From Baylisascaris procyonis (Eukaryota; Nematoda; Chromadorea; Rhabditida; Ascarididae): a stretch of DNA of 64,000 bases. This document shows, one piece after another, positions 1 through 31,460 of the stretch. Within the stretch, counting starts at the first letter, position 1. The number at the start of each line of letters is the position of its first letter. The notes under the pieces are model-generated. The model had not been told where the DNA came from. It made no database searches and saw only the letters and a program-made list of their open reading frames with translations. Made by a program: the position numbers and the translations under genes. The stretch is taken from NCBI GenBank assembly GCA_037389465.1, contig JAZARR010000189.1, forward strand, positions 1 to 64,000, read 5' to 3'.

Positions 1-571
1 GTCACTGAATTTATGATCTGGATATAGATTTACTTCAGATAAAATTCGTACCATAAACTCTGACTGTGAGGGTAGATCATTCGAAAATAGCAATAGAGTG
101 GGGTTTCTTATATGTGTGTAGGGCAAGCGATTACATTTATATCTGTAGATGCGTGAGGCGTTTATTGATTTCTAGATCACTGAAAGGTAGAGGCAGATCA
201 TTTGATTAGTTTCAGGAATAAGTCATTCAAAAAAACCGCGCATCGTTTCGATCAACTAACAACTTCTAAAGAGGGCATTATAATAGATAATAAATTTGAT
301 CGTCTAAGATGAATGATCCGTAGCGCTCTTGAAATATCACCACACATACCCTAGCACTTTCATTTAGTGGTTCATTTCGTTCGCGTGCGGCGGTTTTCTT
401 CTTTCGTTGAAGGCACATACTTTCTTATGCTGTTTTTTAGGAATAAGAATTGTTTGTGTATAAGTTAATCGTAATGAATGTTAGATATGAAAGTTGATTA
501 TTAAATTCCATTAGAGTGTAATGATTTTTTATTGTTTACAAATAAAGGGATAGGTGATTTGTGGCGAACAT

Positions 572-690
572 TTTTATTGTATTCCTAATGCGCGAACGGT
601 TGAATAATATTATGATTAGATTGAAAGGAGAGGCGCCTTCCCCCTCCCCCCCCGAAACATTGGCAGAGGGGTTTAATTGATCTGCATAGG
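572..690. repeat. ~119-bp direct repeat, copy 1
   Basis: This block begins with the T-rich run before ATTCCTAATGCGCGAACGG and ends after TTTAATTGATCTGCAT. It recurs almost base for base at 977-1096. The copies differ by a few substitutions and by the length and pattern of an internal C-rich tract near 640-653. It matches no family I recognise, carries no obvious terminal inverted repeats, and is too short to code for a transposase. Confidence 0.85.
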
Positions 691-976
691 TGCAATGATG
701 TACCTAAATAAAAGAATGAGTAATAGTGAATGGGGTAGTGCGAAAATCTTTCTCATTCAGTTATGAAAGGGAAAGTAGTCTAATTTATGACTGAGCAATG
801 TGGAGCATTTTTTTTGAGAAAAGCAGTAGCCATAAGCAACCTGAAATAGAGGGGAAAGGTGGGGATGGTTGAGTGGGGGAATGATAGTTTCAATAATATA
901 TTTCGGCAAATTAATGGTTTTTTTTTCGCTGCTGTGTTGCAGCACATAGTAACGTTTTGAAAAAAATTCTGCAAAA

Positions 977-1096
977 TTTTATTGTATTCCTAATGCGCGA
1001 ACGGTTGAATAATATTATGATCAGATTGAAAGGAAAGGCGCCTTCCCCCCCCCTCTCCCGAAACATTGGCAGAGGGGTTTAATTGATCTGCATGGG
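977..1096. repeat. ~119-bp direct repeat, copy 2
   Basis: Second copy of the block at 572-690, same orientation, about 286 bases downstream. The shared core includes GCGCGAACGGTTGAATAAT and GAAACATTGGCAGAGGGG. The C-tract around 1045-1058 is longer and interrupted by CTCT. High identity implies a recent local duplication, or two members of a dispersed repeat family. Confidence 0.85.
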
Positions 1097-1310
1097 CGGG
1101 GAGGGGAAATTATTTGACCCAATACGGTGATGGATCAATGAATCGACATTGTAGACATTAAAGCAATGAAGTATGAAATTAATAATATCATAGTTGTGCA
1201 CTTTACTCACGAAAGTAGAGCAATGAATGAGCATGCTTTGATTAGATGGACGCACCAGCGTTGACGTTCAAATTAACGAGGAAAACTTCCATTTGGAAGA
1301 TTGCCAGTAT

Positions 1311-1455
1311 CTTCATTTGCAAAAATATTGCAAAATTCCGCAAATTTTTGCGAAATTCGAAATTTGCAATTTGCAAGAATTGCCAATTTGCAAAAGCGAG
1401 ATTGTAGCTTTATGCAAACACAGAAAGATGTGTAGAGATTGCAAAAATTATTTTA
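1311..1455. repeat. TTGCA/TGCAA-rich degenerate repeat patch
   Basis: The pentamers TTGCA and TGCAA, often as TTTGCAA or ATTGCAAAA, recur many times in about 145 bases (for example near 1316, 1327, 1363, 1370, 1387 and 1440). Spacing is irregular, so this is a degenerate simple-sequence patch and not a clean tandem array. A 68-codon reading frame across it is a by-product of the repeat. Confidence 0.5.
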
Positions 1456-1719
1456 TAGACGTGAATATTTTCGAAGGAGGTGCTGCTCATGGACTATAAA
1501 ACGTTAGATGGTCAAACCGCTCACATACCTGTTGTAAAATTACCAATTACCAATCAGGCTGCATCTCTATGAGATTTGATTCGTTAGAACGGGGTTCTGT
1601 TTGTAGCGTAATGGAAGTAGAGTAGTGAAGGTTCCTATCTCATTGAGATTATAGGAAATATTAGAGCGAACAAAATTACATTTTAGTGAATATATATTCA
1701 GAGGGGATATCTATAAATG

Positions 1720-1830
1720 GCAGAGAAAATTGTTATGATAACATAGAAAGTAGTTACAACAACACAAGAAAATGTTGTGATGATAACACAGAAAAGTGCT
1801 ATAGCAGCAGAGAAAAACTTTACAGCTACA
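1720..1830 (+). repeat. Diverged 21-bp minisatellite, possibly a decayed heptapeptide-coding repeat
   Basis: Five tandem units of 21-23 bases each begin with AGAAA and have the form AGAAAATTGTTATGATAACA. Read from an ATG at 1717, the whole block stays in one frame to a TGA at 1861-1863 apart from one TAG at 1744-1746. The translated units look like degenerate heptapeptides rich in Val, Ile, Thr and Lys/Glu (for example ENVVMITQ, KSAIAAE). This may be a relic of a coding repeat or coincidence of a 21-bp period. No protein family is recognised. Confidence 0.5.
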
Positions 1831-1898
1831 TTTGCTTACATGGCTGAGAGGGTATTAAATTGAAGTTTTGAAGTTTTAATTTAATGGCGGTCGGCCTC

Positions 1899-1899
<1 letters not shown>

Positions 1900-1965
<66 letters not shown>
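1900..1965. repeat. (TA)n microsatellite
   Basis: About 33 uninterrupted AT dinucleotides. This is one of three (TA)n tracts of 65 bases or more in the non-telomeric part of the window. The others are at 15789-15853 and at the border of the telomeric array (31391-31457). The flanks of the three tracts are unrelated. Confidence 0.95.
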
Positions 1966-1966
<1 letters not shown>

Positions 1967-2739
1967 GCAAAGCTGTTAGGAGCCTCATGTGTCATGCAAA
2001 AATAAAACTTAACTCTAAAAAGCTTTGAGCTTATCGAAGTATGCCTTCTAAAATCTGCGTAGTTTACCTTAGAAGCTTTGTTTTTTACTGAGTGTAGTTC
2101 TTTTGCAGAAATGTCGAATTTCTGCCGTATTCATCGAAATCCCCAGGTTTCTATTAAATTGTGAGTAGAAGATGAGAAACGGATGTTGATCTTGTAAAGT
2201 TGTAGGATATTTTTGAGCTGAAAATAGCTTTTGCGTTTCTTGAAACGATAAGCTGCCTGCAGTATTGTGATTGTTCGCAATTTTTCGACCTAAAGGTCAT
2301 ATTCATGTTTCATCTGTTATTTTTACATGGATAGCTTATAGGTTTTATTTGCGAGGTTTAGCGCTTGCCAAGTTGTGTTTTTAAGCGTTAACATGTGTAC
2401 AGCATAGACTATAGAAAATCCACAGCGATAAATCAGGAGATATGGTAATTGGAAAGCGTACGAATGTGAGGAATAAGGAACGGGCTTGATTGTAAAATCT
2501 GTAGAGGTTGTGTAGCCCGTGTAAGAGCATCCTTAAGTAGCCTTCTCCGACTCTCTAATACTAAGAATGTTTCGTAGGTTGCCAAGTTGGAAAGCTCAAG
2601 CTTCGGTTGTTCTCTGATCCAATAGGTCTTCACCTCATGCAGCGCCTAAAGCTTGATAAGTTATGTGTGCTAGCTATGCCCTTGGCTATCGATCTAACGA
2701 TTTCACCACTTGCATTTGTTGGGCAATATTTGTCGTCGG

Positions 2740-2749
2740 CTTTTTTAGT
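2740..2749 (+). promoter_or_regulatory. Candidate 3' splice / trans-splice acceptor in front of the rbc-2 start
   Basis: A T-run followed by TTTTTTAG ends at 2748, 84 bases before the ATG at 2833. Many nematode mRNAs receive a spliced leader at just such a site, so this could be the trans-splice acceptor, or the end of an intron in the 5' UTR. The sequence alone cannot tell which. Confidence 0.4.
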
Positions 2750-2832
2750 ACGTTTATTTCGATGCGAGCGGAAGGCGACTTTGGAGGCTTTAGATATAAA
2801 TTTTAAAACGACGAACGGAGTGACTGTAACAT

Positions 2833-25525
<22,693 letters not shown>

Positions 25526-26097
25526 TATGTTTGTTCTTTTTTTTTTGGTGGCAGTTAATTAGATGGACACATTGTAGCAACCATTATCAGCATGGTTTTA
25601 ATTGTCAGTTTGCTGTGAAGTGTTGGTGAATGTGCGTTTTGGAGAAGTAAAAAATTTACATATTGACTTAGCAATTCATTGTCTTGCTGATAGGGTTATG
25701 GATTCGAGCTGCATAGATGAAGCTGCTTTATCCACTTATTTGCGGTATGTCTATGAAAGATGTGGCAATACGATCTTGAGGAAAAGCACTACACTTTTTC
25801 TGTTAGCAATCGTTTTTGCTTGTTTGTGAGAATGTTTCATCAAGGCAACTGTTGAGTTGTGATTTTAATGTGTTGTAGAAAAAGAAGAATTTGAGTTATT
25901 TGTTAGAGATGCAAGTATTTTCTGGCAATGATTTGTAGCAGAATTCAGTGCTTGCTCAATTTGGCAAAGATCAAGCGTTTTGCTTTATTCTTTAAGAGGG
26001 AATATTTTATGGCTACTTATTAAGGCTGACAGTGAAGGATTATTGAAAGAATATCTATCCCTCTTCACACAAGTGACCATGAAATATTTTGACACTA

Positions 26098-26196
26098 TTA
26101 GGTAAAGTAAATTGTTAGGCTAGATAGATTTTTAATCTAGTTTATAGATTGGAAATCTACCTGACCTATAGGTTAATTTTTACACTTTACCTAGCT
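26098..26196. repeat. Imperfect ~100-bp inverted repeat
   Basis: AGGTAAAGT near 26100 faces ACTTTACCT near 26183-26192. The inner parts pair with mismatches (GGCTAGATAGATTTTTAATC against the reverse complement of the stretch at 26145-26170). A further AGGTAAACTAG follows at 26200-26211. It could be a small MITE-like fold-back element or an RNA hairpin in the rbc-2 3' region. Confidence 0.45.
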
Positions 26197-27437
26197 AATT
26201 AGGTAAACTAGTTGGGATCATTTTTCTTTTTTAAGCGTCAGAACCTGAATTTTTTGGATTGCTTTGTCGAATTTTCGTTCAGGGTTATGATTTTATGGAA
26301 AGATGACCTTTCACCCAAGCTGGAATTTGGCTTCGTCATGATGCATTATGCATTTTTATGTTTCGACGATTGATTTATTGAGCCATGTTATTACCATGCG
26401 TATCTTCAGTGGTGTTAAGTTTCATCCATTGTTGTTTTAAGCTGGTTTTGCTTCCCCACTTGAATTGCTTTCTTTTTCTCAGCTAGATTTGAGTGAGGTT
26501 TTTTTCTTTCCCACTGAAAGGTTAAATATGGTACATGATGTTTTACACAGAAATATTCTATTCCCAAAATCGAAAAATAACTAATTATTTTAGGGGCTTG
26601 TAATTTCTGTTATCAGCAGAGTTACTTGCGAATTTAGGGGATGATTCCCTTTTAAAAGTAAAATAAGTTTTACTAGGTTGTCTTGTTGTTCAGTCTTTCC
26701 TCACCTATTTTCTTTATTTCTGATAAATATTAATGAGGAGATCAAGATGCAAATTATATTCAGCCAAAATATTGGCGAGCATATGAAAGGAAGCGATTAG
26801 GTCTTTATTTTTGCTTTTATTTGTGACGATGAATATCGCTGCGCTTTATTCACAAGTTTAGTTTGTTTGTGTTGAGTTCATTATGGTTGTGTTGTTCATT
26901 CCATTCATTCGATTGTTATATATTTCAATTCACATAAAGTAGTTATTATAGGATATCAGTCTATGAGAGTATGGCAAGTGGAATGTAATGAAGATGTTAT
27001 TGTGATTAACTCTTTAATTTGCGATGTAAATGTAATTTCGTGATTGGATTTGATAGAATGCCATTTGAATGGCATGTAGGTTTGAGTGAAGAGCATATTT
27101 GAAGTATTTAAAAGACTAAAGGACTACAGTATAGACAATTATTCAAAAAATTAAAAGAGACATTTAAAAAGAAGAACAGGGGACAGGTATTAATATTTTA
27201 GTATCCAGGAGCAGGTAAACGGACAGTTTTGATACATCGTTGGGCAGTTGAAACGAATCTTGAGGTGAAATTCTTTGCAAGTCAAAAATTGTTGAGCTAT
27301 TGCCGAATTTCATACCTTGAGATTTCCACAGTGCAAAGTTGTCACTTTTTGAAAATTAAGAGTTTTAACCTTCAGGGGCCACGTTACGTACCAGATATTG
27401 CAGTTCTTTCAATCATTCGCGGAGTTGTAGGTTCTAT

Positions 27438-27716
27438 GTGATCTGTATTTTTATCTTGTTTCATCTAGAAGGTGTAAATTTCAACGACACCTTTGCCGCA
27501 ATGGTTTTATTTTTGTTACTCGCAGTTCCTCGAGCCACGGATATCAACGAAGGTTGTAATTACCGCAAAGTGCGACTTTTTTGGAAGATTGTTGCGGCCT
27601 TCATATTTCCACTAAATTTATACAGGGAACGTTTGCGTGAAATGGAGTTAAAAGCTAAGCATCGCACCATTTCGTTCAGTGAACTGGGAGGCATTGCGTT
27701 TAGAGGATTAAGCTGA
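27438..27716 (+). other. Unrecognised 92-codon frame with a hydrophobic segment
   Basis: The frame contains FNDTFAAMVLFLLLAVPRAT, a possible membrane segment, and ends RTISFSELGGIAFRGLS. I recognise no family. A frame this long is expected by chance several times in 31 kb of such DNA, and the ATG lacks a convincing upstream acceptor, so I do not call it a gene. Confidence 0.12.
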
Positions 27717-28570
27717 TGGTTGTGGGAAAAAAGGTGAGAAATGTATAGCAGAGGATTCCACTTGCTTGACTTAAGAATCTAGTACAGGGAAGGAATGCGT
27801 TTGGTAAACTTTTGGAAATAAAGGAAAAGAAAAAATAATGGAGCAAGCATTCAGAAGGAAATGTGAGAAGTTGGGAGATGTCCACGTGGCTCTTTTCTCC
27901 ACAGGCTTCGGCGGTCTCGTTTTACCTAAATGCATTACCGTTTGAGTCGTACGAAGATGTAAGCCCTTGTTTCATTGTGCCCACATACTGGAATGAGCGC
28001 ATTTCTCTATTTACAGGCATAGTGTCGTGGAAGGATGGAAGGACTTTTTTTGCAGGGTGACGAACATAAATATAAGCTCTTCCTAGCAGAAACGAGTAGG
28101 TGTAAATAAACATAAATAAAGTGTTGGGGAGGAGGGTTCAAAAGCTAAACGTTTTGTGGTATTGTGCTGCTAACGGCTGTAAAATCACGTTCTTTGGTTA
28201 TCATAGCGCGATTTCGGGCTGATGAAATTCATAGATGTGCAAAGTTCCCCGCTTTTATTTTGCTCATTGCGATCGGTAGTTATTATGGCAATAGGTTCCA
28301 AGCGTGAAAGGACGGGTTTCGGGGTTAGAATTACTATGACGCCTGCAAATTGGAGCAGTTTGTGCAACGTGGAAGGAGAAACGGTGTTAATAGATTTTTT
28401 TAACTCCGCATAATTTCACAATTTTTTTTTGTTCATGTTGGAAATTTTCTTTTAAAAACTTTCGTTATGGACTGCTTAGATTGCCACTCTTCATTGATAT
28501 CATTAATCGAATGCATCGTCATATCGCGCTCTTACTTTTATTAATTTTTATACACATTTCTGCCTATGGT

Positions 28571-28582
28571 ATTGTTTATAGC
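28571..28582 (+). promoter_or_regulatory. Candidate splice / trans-splice acceptor for pfd-5
   Basis: ATTGTTTATAG ends at 28581, 36 bases before the pfd-5 ATG, with a T-rich stretch upstream. This is a typical place and form for a nematode spliced-leader acceptor. It could also end a 5' UTR intron. Confidence 0.4.
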
Positions 28583-28617
28583 GAAGAGGAAGGCGTACAC
28601 TTTGTAAGCGAGGGGCA

Positions 28618-28734
28618 ATGAACGCATCGGGGGATAAGAAAGCAGTCCCGATCGGCGATCTCAGCATCGAACGCCTTAGTGCTTTACAGAAACAAGTCGA
28701 GCACGAGATAACTTTCTTTACTGAATCGCTTAAC
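28618..28734 (+). CDS. pfd-5/PFDN5: pfd-5 coding exon 1
   Basis: ATG at 28618, the only Met in frame before the conserved helix. The exon encodes a short polar leader, then IGDLSIERLSALQKQVEHEI, equivalent to human [20 protein letters not shown]. The donor is GTTAGT, phase 0. Confidence 0.9.
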
Positions 28735-31238
28735 GTTAGTTCTACACTTATTCTTTGTTCCATGAATTTTTTTGTTTCATTAAATGAAATTTCGGCATAG
28801 CTTGATTTACATAATTAACACAGCCGGTGGGAAATACTGGTAATAATACCAGGTATTGCGGGATATAGGGACGTTTCAGAATTTCGTTGCAATTTATTAA
28901 ATCACTGCTTTTCATATTTGTGCAAATCAGTGTTCCTGCCAGTCTTCTCATTTCATTGTTCGTTCACTAGACATAGTCTACATCTTCCACTTCCTCTCTC
29001 AACCATTCCCTCCTTTTCGATAACATTTCGCAGTAATACAGTCACCTTTGAATACGCATTTAAATTTAGCATTTTTATTTCAAATCACATAATCCGCAAA
29101 GTAAACAGCAATTTTCTTCAGTTCTTTGACGAATTCTTTTTACAGTTATATGTTATTTATCGTTGTGTTTAGTGTTCATTAAGCTGAAACCAAGTCCCAT
29201 TGTTTTGTTATTGTGGTCTTAGAAGGGCTTGAAAATTATTGCTATGGCGGTTGCGATACAAAGCCTTATGTAAAACGCTTTTTGGTATAGTGTTTATTAA
29301 TCAAGTTTATTATTTCAGCCTGCCCTTTCATTGTGTTTATGTTCTATCGGAAATTTTATAGTCATTTTTTAGGAGCTAAAAATATTCGAAGCGAAATTTG
29401 CGGCCAGTGAACAAGCAGTATCATCGATCAATTCAAGTATGCAAGGCAATAAAGCGCTCATCCCTCTTTCCGAATCGGTAGGCACAGTTCGCTCATTTCT
29501 CATAAACTTGTTTTGAGTTCTGAGGAATCGAATAAAAAGGGAAGATACTAAGGTTAGATGTTCAGTAATATGGCATATTTATTTTCCAATCTAGTTGCCT
29601 ATTCCAGCTCTCTGCGCGCAATAACCGAAACTTTCCCAAATTTCATTGAAGCCTATAAGACCTGTGCACTTTATGCTGAATGCGCAGTGCCAGAAAATCC
29701 AACGGTACATGTTCATTTGCCGAATCACCTCCAAAGATAATATATTTAACTCGTAGAAGTCAGGTGTCAAAAGGTATAGGGTGCCAGTGTTGTGACTTTA
29801 GAAACGGAAATAACCTTTTCCACTTGTATTTTCCTTTTTGTAAATGTTTGCAAAAGCATATCTCAATGTCGCATTCATACGTATGTATTGCTCGTGCAGA
29901 GCCGTAGCGAGAACTCCATTCCTCAGCAGAGGGGAGGAGATGGTTGATTTACTGATAACGAACCAAGTGAAATCCCCTTATATGCTTAATTATAACCTGA
30001 AAGAAAAGGGGGGAAGAGGAGGGGCAAAATGGAGCCAAAATCCAATGTATGTGCAGACACTGTCCTCTGCCTATTTAATTTTGGGTCCTGCAATGTTCAG
30101 GTTGTTTTTTCAAAGACTCTCTCTTGATGGACCATTAGGGAAAAATATTAAGTCGTTATCGATTGCATTGAATTCGTGTGCAGGTTATCGTTTAAGTTTC
30201 TAAATTTAAGAGATCATAATCCTTCCACATTTTTGACGGTTTGATTCACATAATCGAAGACGATTCATAATCAAAGTAATGTTGAAGGAAATGAGTTGAG
30301 ATTTTTAAAAGAATGCCTATTGATTGTTCAAAGCTTTAATTTTTGAAATCATTAAACAGAACTTTCAAAGTGTTGAATATTTTAACCTCATTAATAAGGT
30401 CTGTTTGATATGGTTGGAGCCCCCTCCCCTCCTCTCCGCACAGTTCTTAACTTTTTTCCTCCTTATTGTCATTTCTTTTTATTTATCCACCTGATTCACT
30501 TGACAGGTAAATAAGTAATATTACTTATTGGTCAACATTTGTTGCTAATTAATGCAAAGTACTAATTATTAAACTTTCGTTGGCAATTAGTGCAAAGTAC
30601 ATTGGTTGTTATATAGCAACCGTCAAGGCAGTAAATGTTAGAAGTTTAAAATGAGACCAGTCATAAGTATACACATTTTGAAATGGTTTGTTTCATACAC
30701 GTAAAACGTTTCAGATAACGTTTGCACAAACTTCCGGTTCTATAGGAAAGCATCGTGAACTTTGCACATCCAATTATGAGCGCAAGACTGGTTGTTGCAA
30801 AATTTGTGCAGATGTTGCTTTTATGACGAAGCATGTTACTGGTCATCACCTTGTTCTTTCTGATTATTTCTGCTAGTATTGCTTTCGTGCTTCTTAAGAT
30901 TCTGAATAATGAATTAGCGAAGTTTTGAGCCCAACCTAGCTTCTGGACGCTGCAAATTGTTAGACGATTTATCTCCCAGACTTTATCAAACTTTTCATTA
31001 GTGTTTACAACCTTTTGAACCGTTATTTGTTGTTTGTGTTTTGAAGAAAATGCGCAAAATTAATGGTTTAATTTCATCTTTTTTCGCAAAACGTTCTCTT
31101 CTACAGATGTATATGAACGCGGTCGTCGCGGATCCGTCGAAATTATTGGTAGAAATAGGAACGGGATATTTTGTCGAAATGCATGTGGAGGAGGCAAAGG
31201 ATTTTTTCAAAAGGAAGCAAGAATACCTAAAGAAACAG
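28618..31238 (+). CDS. pfd-5/PFDN5: Prefoldin subunit 5, 3' end missing (exons 28618-28734, 29373-29477, 31107-31238)
   Basis: This is an alpha-class subunit of prefoldin, the six-subunit cytosolic co-chaperone that delivers nascent actin and tubulin to the CCT chaperonin. Three phase-0 exons give 118 codons. They cover the N-terminal coiled-coil helix (IERLSALQKQVEHEITFF), the second half of that helix (KIFEAKFAASEQAVSSI), the beta-hairpin core (KALIPLSES, then LLVEIGTGYFVEM) and the first turns of the C-terminal helix (EEAKDFFKRKQEYLKKQ). Human PFDN5 is 154 residues and continues about 50 residues past this point as a coiled-coil helix. No exon for it exists before the (TA)n/telomeric array starts at 31391, nor anywhere within the array. 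Reading through the donor would add 16 unrelated codons to a stop at 31287. Either the last exon lies beyond a >32-kb repeat intron, or the gene is broken. Confidence 0.9.
29373..29477 (+). CDS. pfd-5/PFDN5: pfd-5 coding exon 2
   Basis: Acceptor ttttttag, donor GTAGGC, 35 codons. Encodes ELKIFEAKFAASEQAVSSIN and NKALIPLSES, matching human KEGKELLVPLTSS-type sequence at the start of the beta hairpin. Confidence 0.93.
29478..31106. other. pfd-5/PFDN5: pfd-5 intron 2
   Basis: A 1.6-kb intron with no recognisable gene. It contains a small direct repeat (AATTARTGCAAAGTAC at about 30546 and again at about 30586). Reading frames of up to 119 codons in it show no resemblance to known proteins. Confidence 0.6.
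31107..31238 (+). CDS. pfd-5/PFDN5: pfd-5 coding exon 3 (last exon present)
   Basis: Acceptor tctacag, 44 codons beginning MYMNAVV (human MYVPGKL). It continues through LLVEIGTGYFVEM (human VLIDVGTGYYVEK) to AKDFFKRKQEYLKKQ (human AKDFFKRKIDFLTKQ). The donor GTTTCA at 31239 opens an intron that reaches the (TA)n and telomeric array 150 bases later. Confidence 0.93.
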
Positions 31239-31386
31239 GTTTCACTTTGTTCATTTTCCAGCTTGAGAGGTTCCTCTTCATTCAAATAATATTGGCTGTA
31301 TTATCAAGGGATTTTCGAAGTTCCACGAAATCGTTTTTGGCTAACATTTCTCTTGTGACGCCATTGCATTCTCGCTGTTTCGCTAG

Positions 31387-31390
<4 letters not shown>
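31239..31390 (+). other. pfd-5/PFDN5: Start of pfd-5 intron 3, last unique sequence before the array
   Basis: These 152 bases follow the exon 3 donor. I searched them in all + strand frames for the missing C-terminal helix (expected pattern: a Met/Leu-heptad coiled coil of about 50 residues) and found none. An acceptor-like TTTTCCAG at 31254-31261 is only 24 bases from the donor, too close for an intron. Confidence 0.7.

Positions 31391-31457
<67 letters not shown>
31391..31457. repeat. (TA)n microsatellite at the border of the telomeric array
   Basis: About 33 uninterrupted TA dinucleotides. They separate unique intron sequence on the left from telomere-type hexamers on the right, with only CAG between the TA tract and the first hexamer. 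Long TA tracts extrude cruciforms and are known breakage-prone sites, so this may mark the junction where the array was inserted or joined. Confidence 0.95.

Positions 31458-31460
<3 letters not shown>

Larger units (their letters stand above)
1..2748. other. Intergenic region left of rbc-2
   Basis: No gene is recognised in this stretch. Reading frames here are short and overlap each other without family resemblance. It holds four small repeat structures listed separately: a ~119-bp block present twice (572-690 and 977-1096), a TTGCA/TGCAA-rich patch (1311-1455), a diverged 21-bp minisatellite (about 1720-1830) and a (TA)n tract (1900-1965). The last few hundred bases presumably contain the rbc-2 promoter, but no convincing TATA or initiator element stands out. 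Confidence 0.6.
25526..28581. other. Intergenic region between rbc-2 and pfd-5
   Basis: About 3.1 kb of AT-rich DNA, much more than the ~100-base spacing of nematode operons, so the two genes are probably transcribed independently. It contains an imperfect hairpin (26098-26196) and a weak 92-codon frame (27438-27716), both listed separately. Nothing else is recognised. The rbc-2 3' UTR must lie at its left end and the pfd-5 promoter at its right end. Confidence 0.6.

Noticed and set aside
25640..25829. Frame just after rbc-2 that loosely recalls part of ribosomal protein L22
   Set aside because: The agreement is limited to a few scattered residues, needs gaps, and the conserved second half of L22 is absent downstream.
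29844..30203. 119-codon frame in pfd-5 intron 2
   Set aside because: Low-information composition, no family resemblance, and it lies inside an intron whose flanking exons join in phase without it.
31254..31289. A tiny intron (31239-31261) restoring a longer pfd-5 reading frame
   Set aside because: Twenty-three bases is below any plausible nematode intron size, and the peptide after it does not resemble the PFDN5 C-terminal helix.
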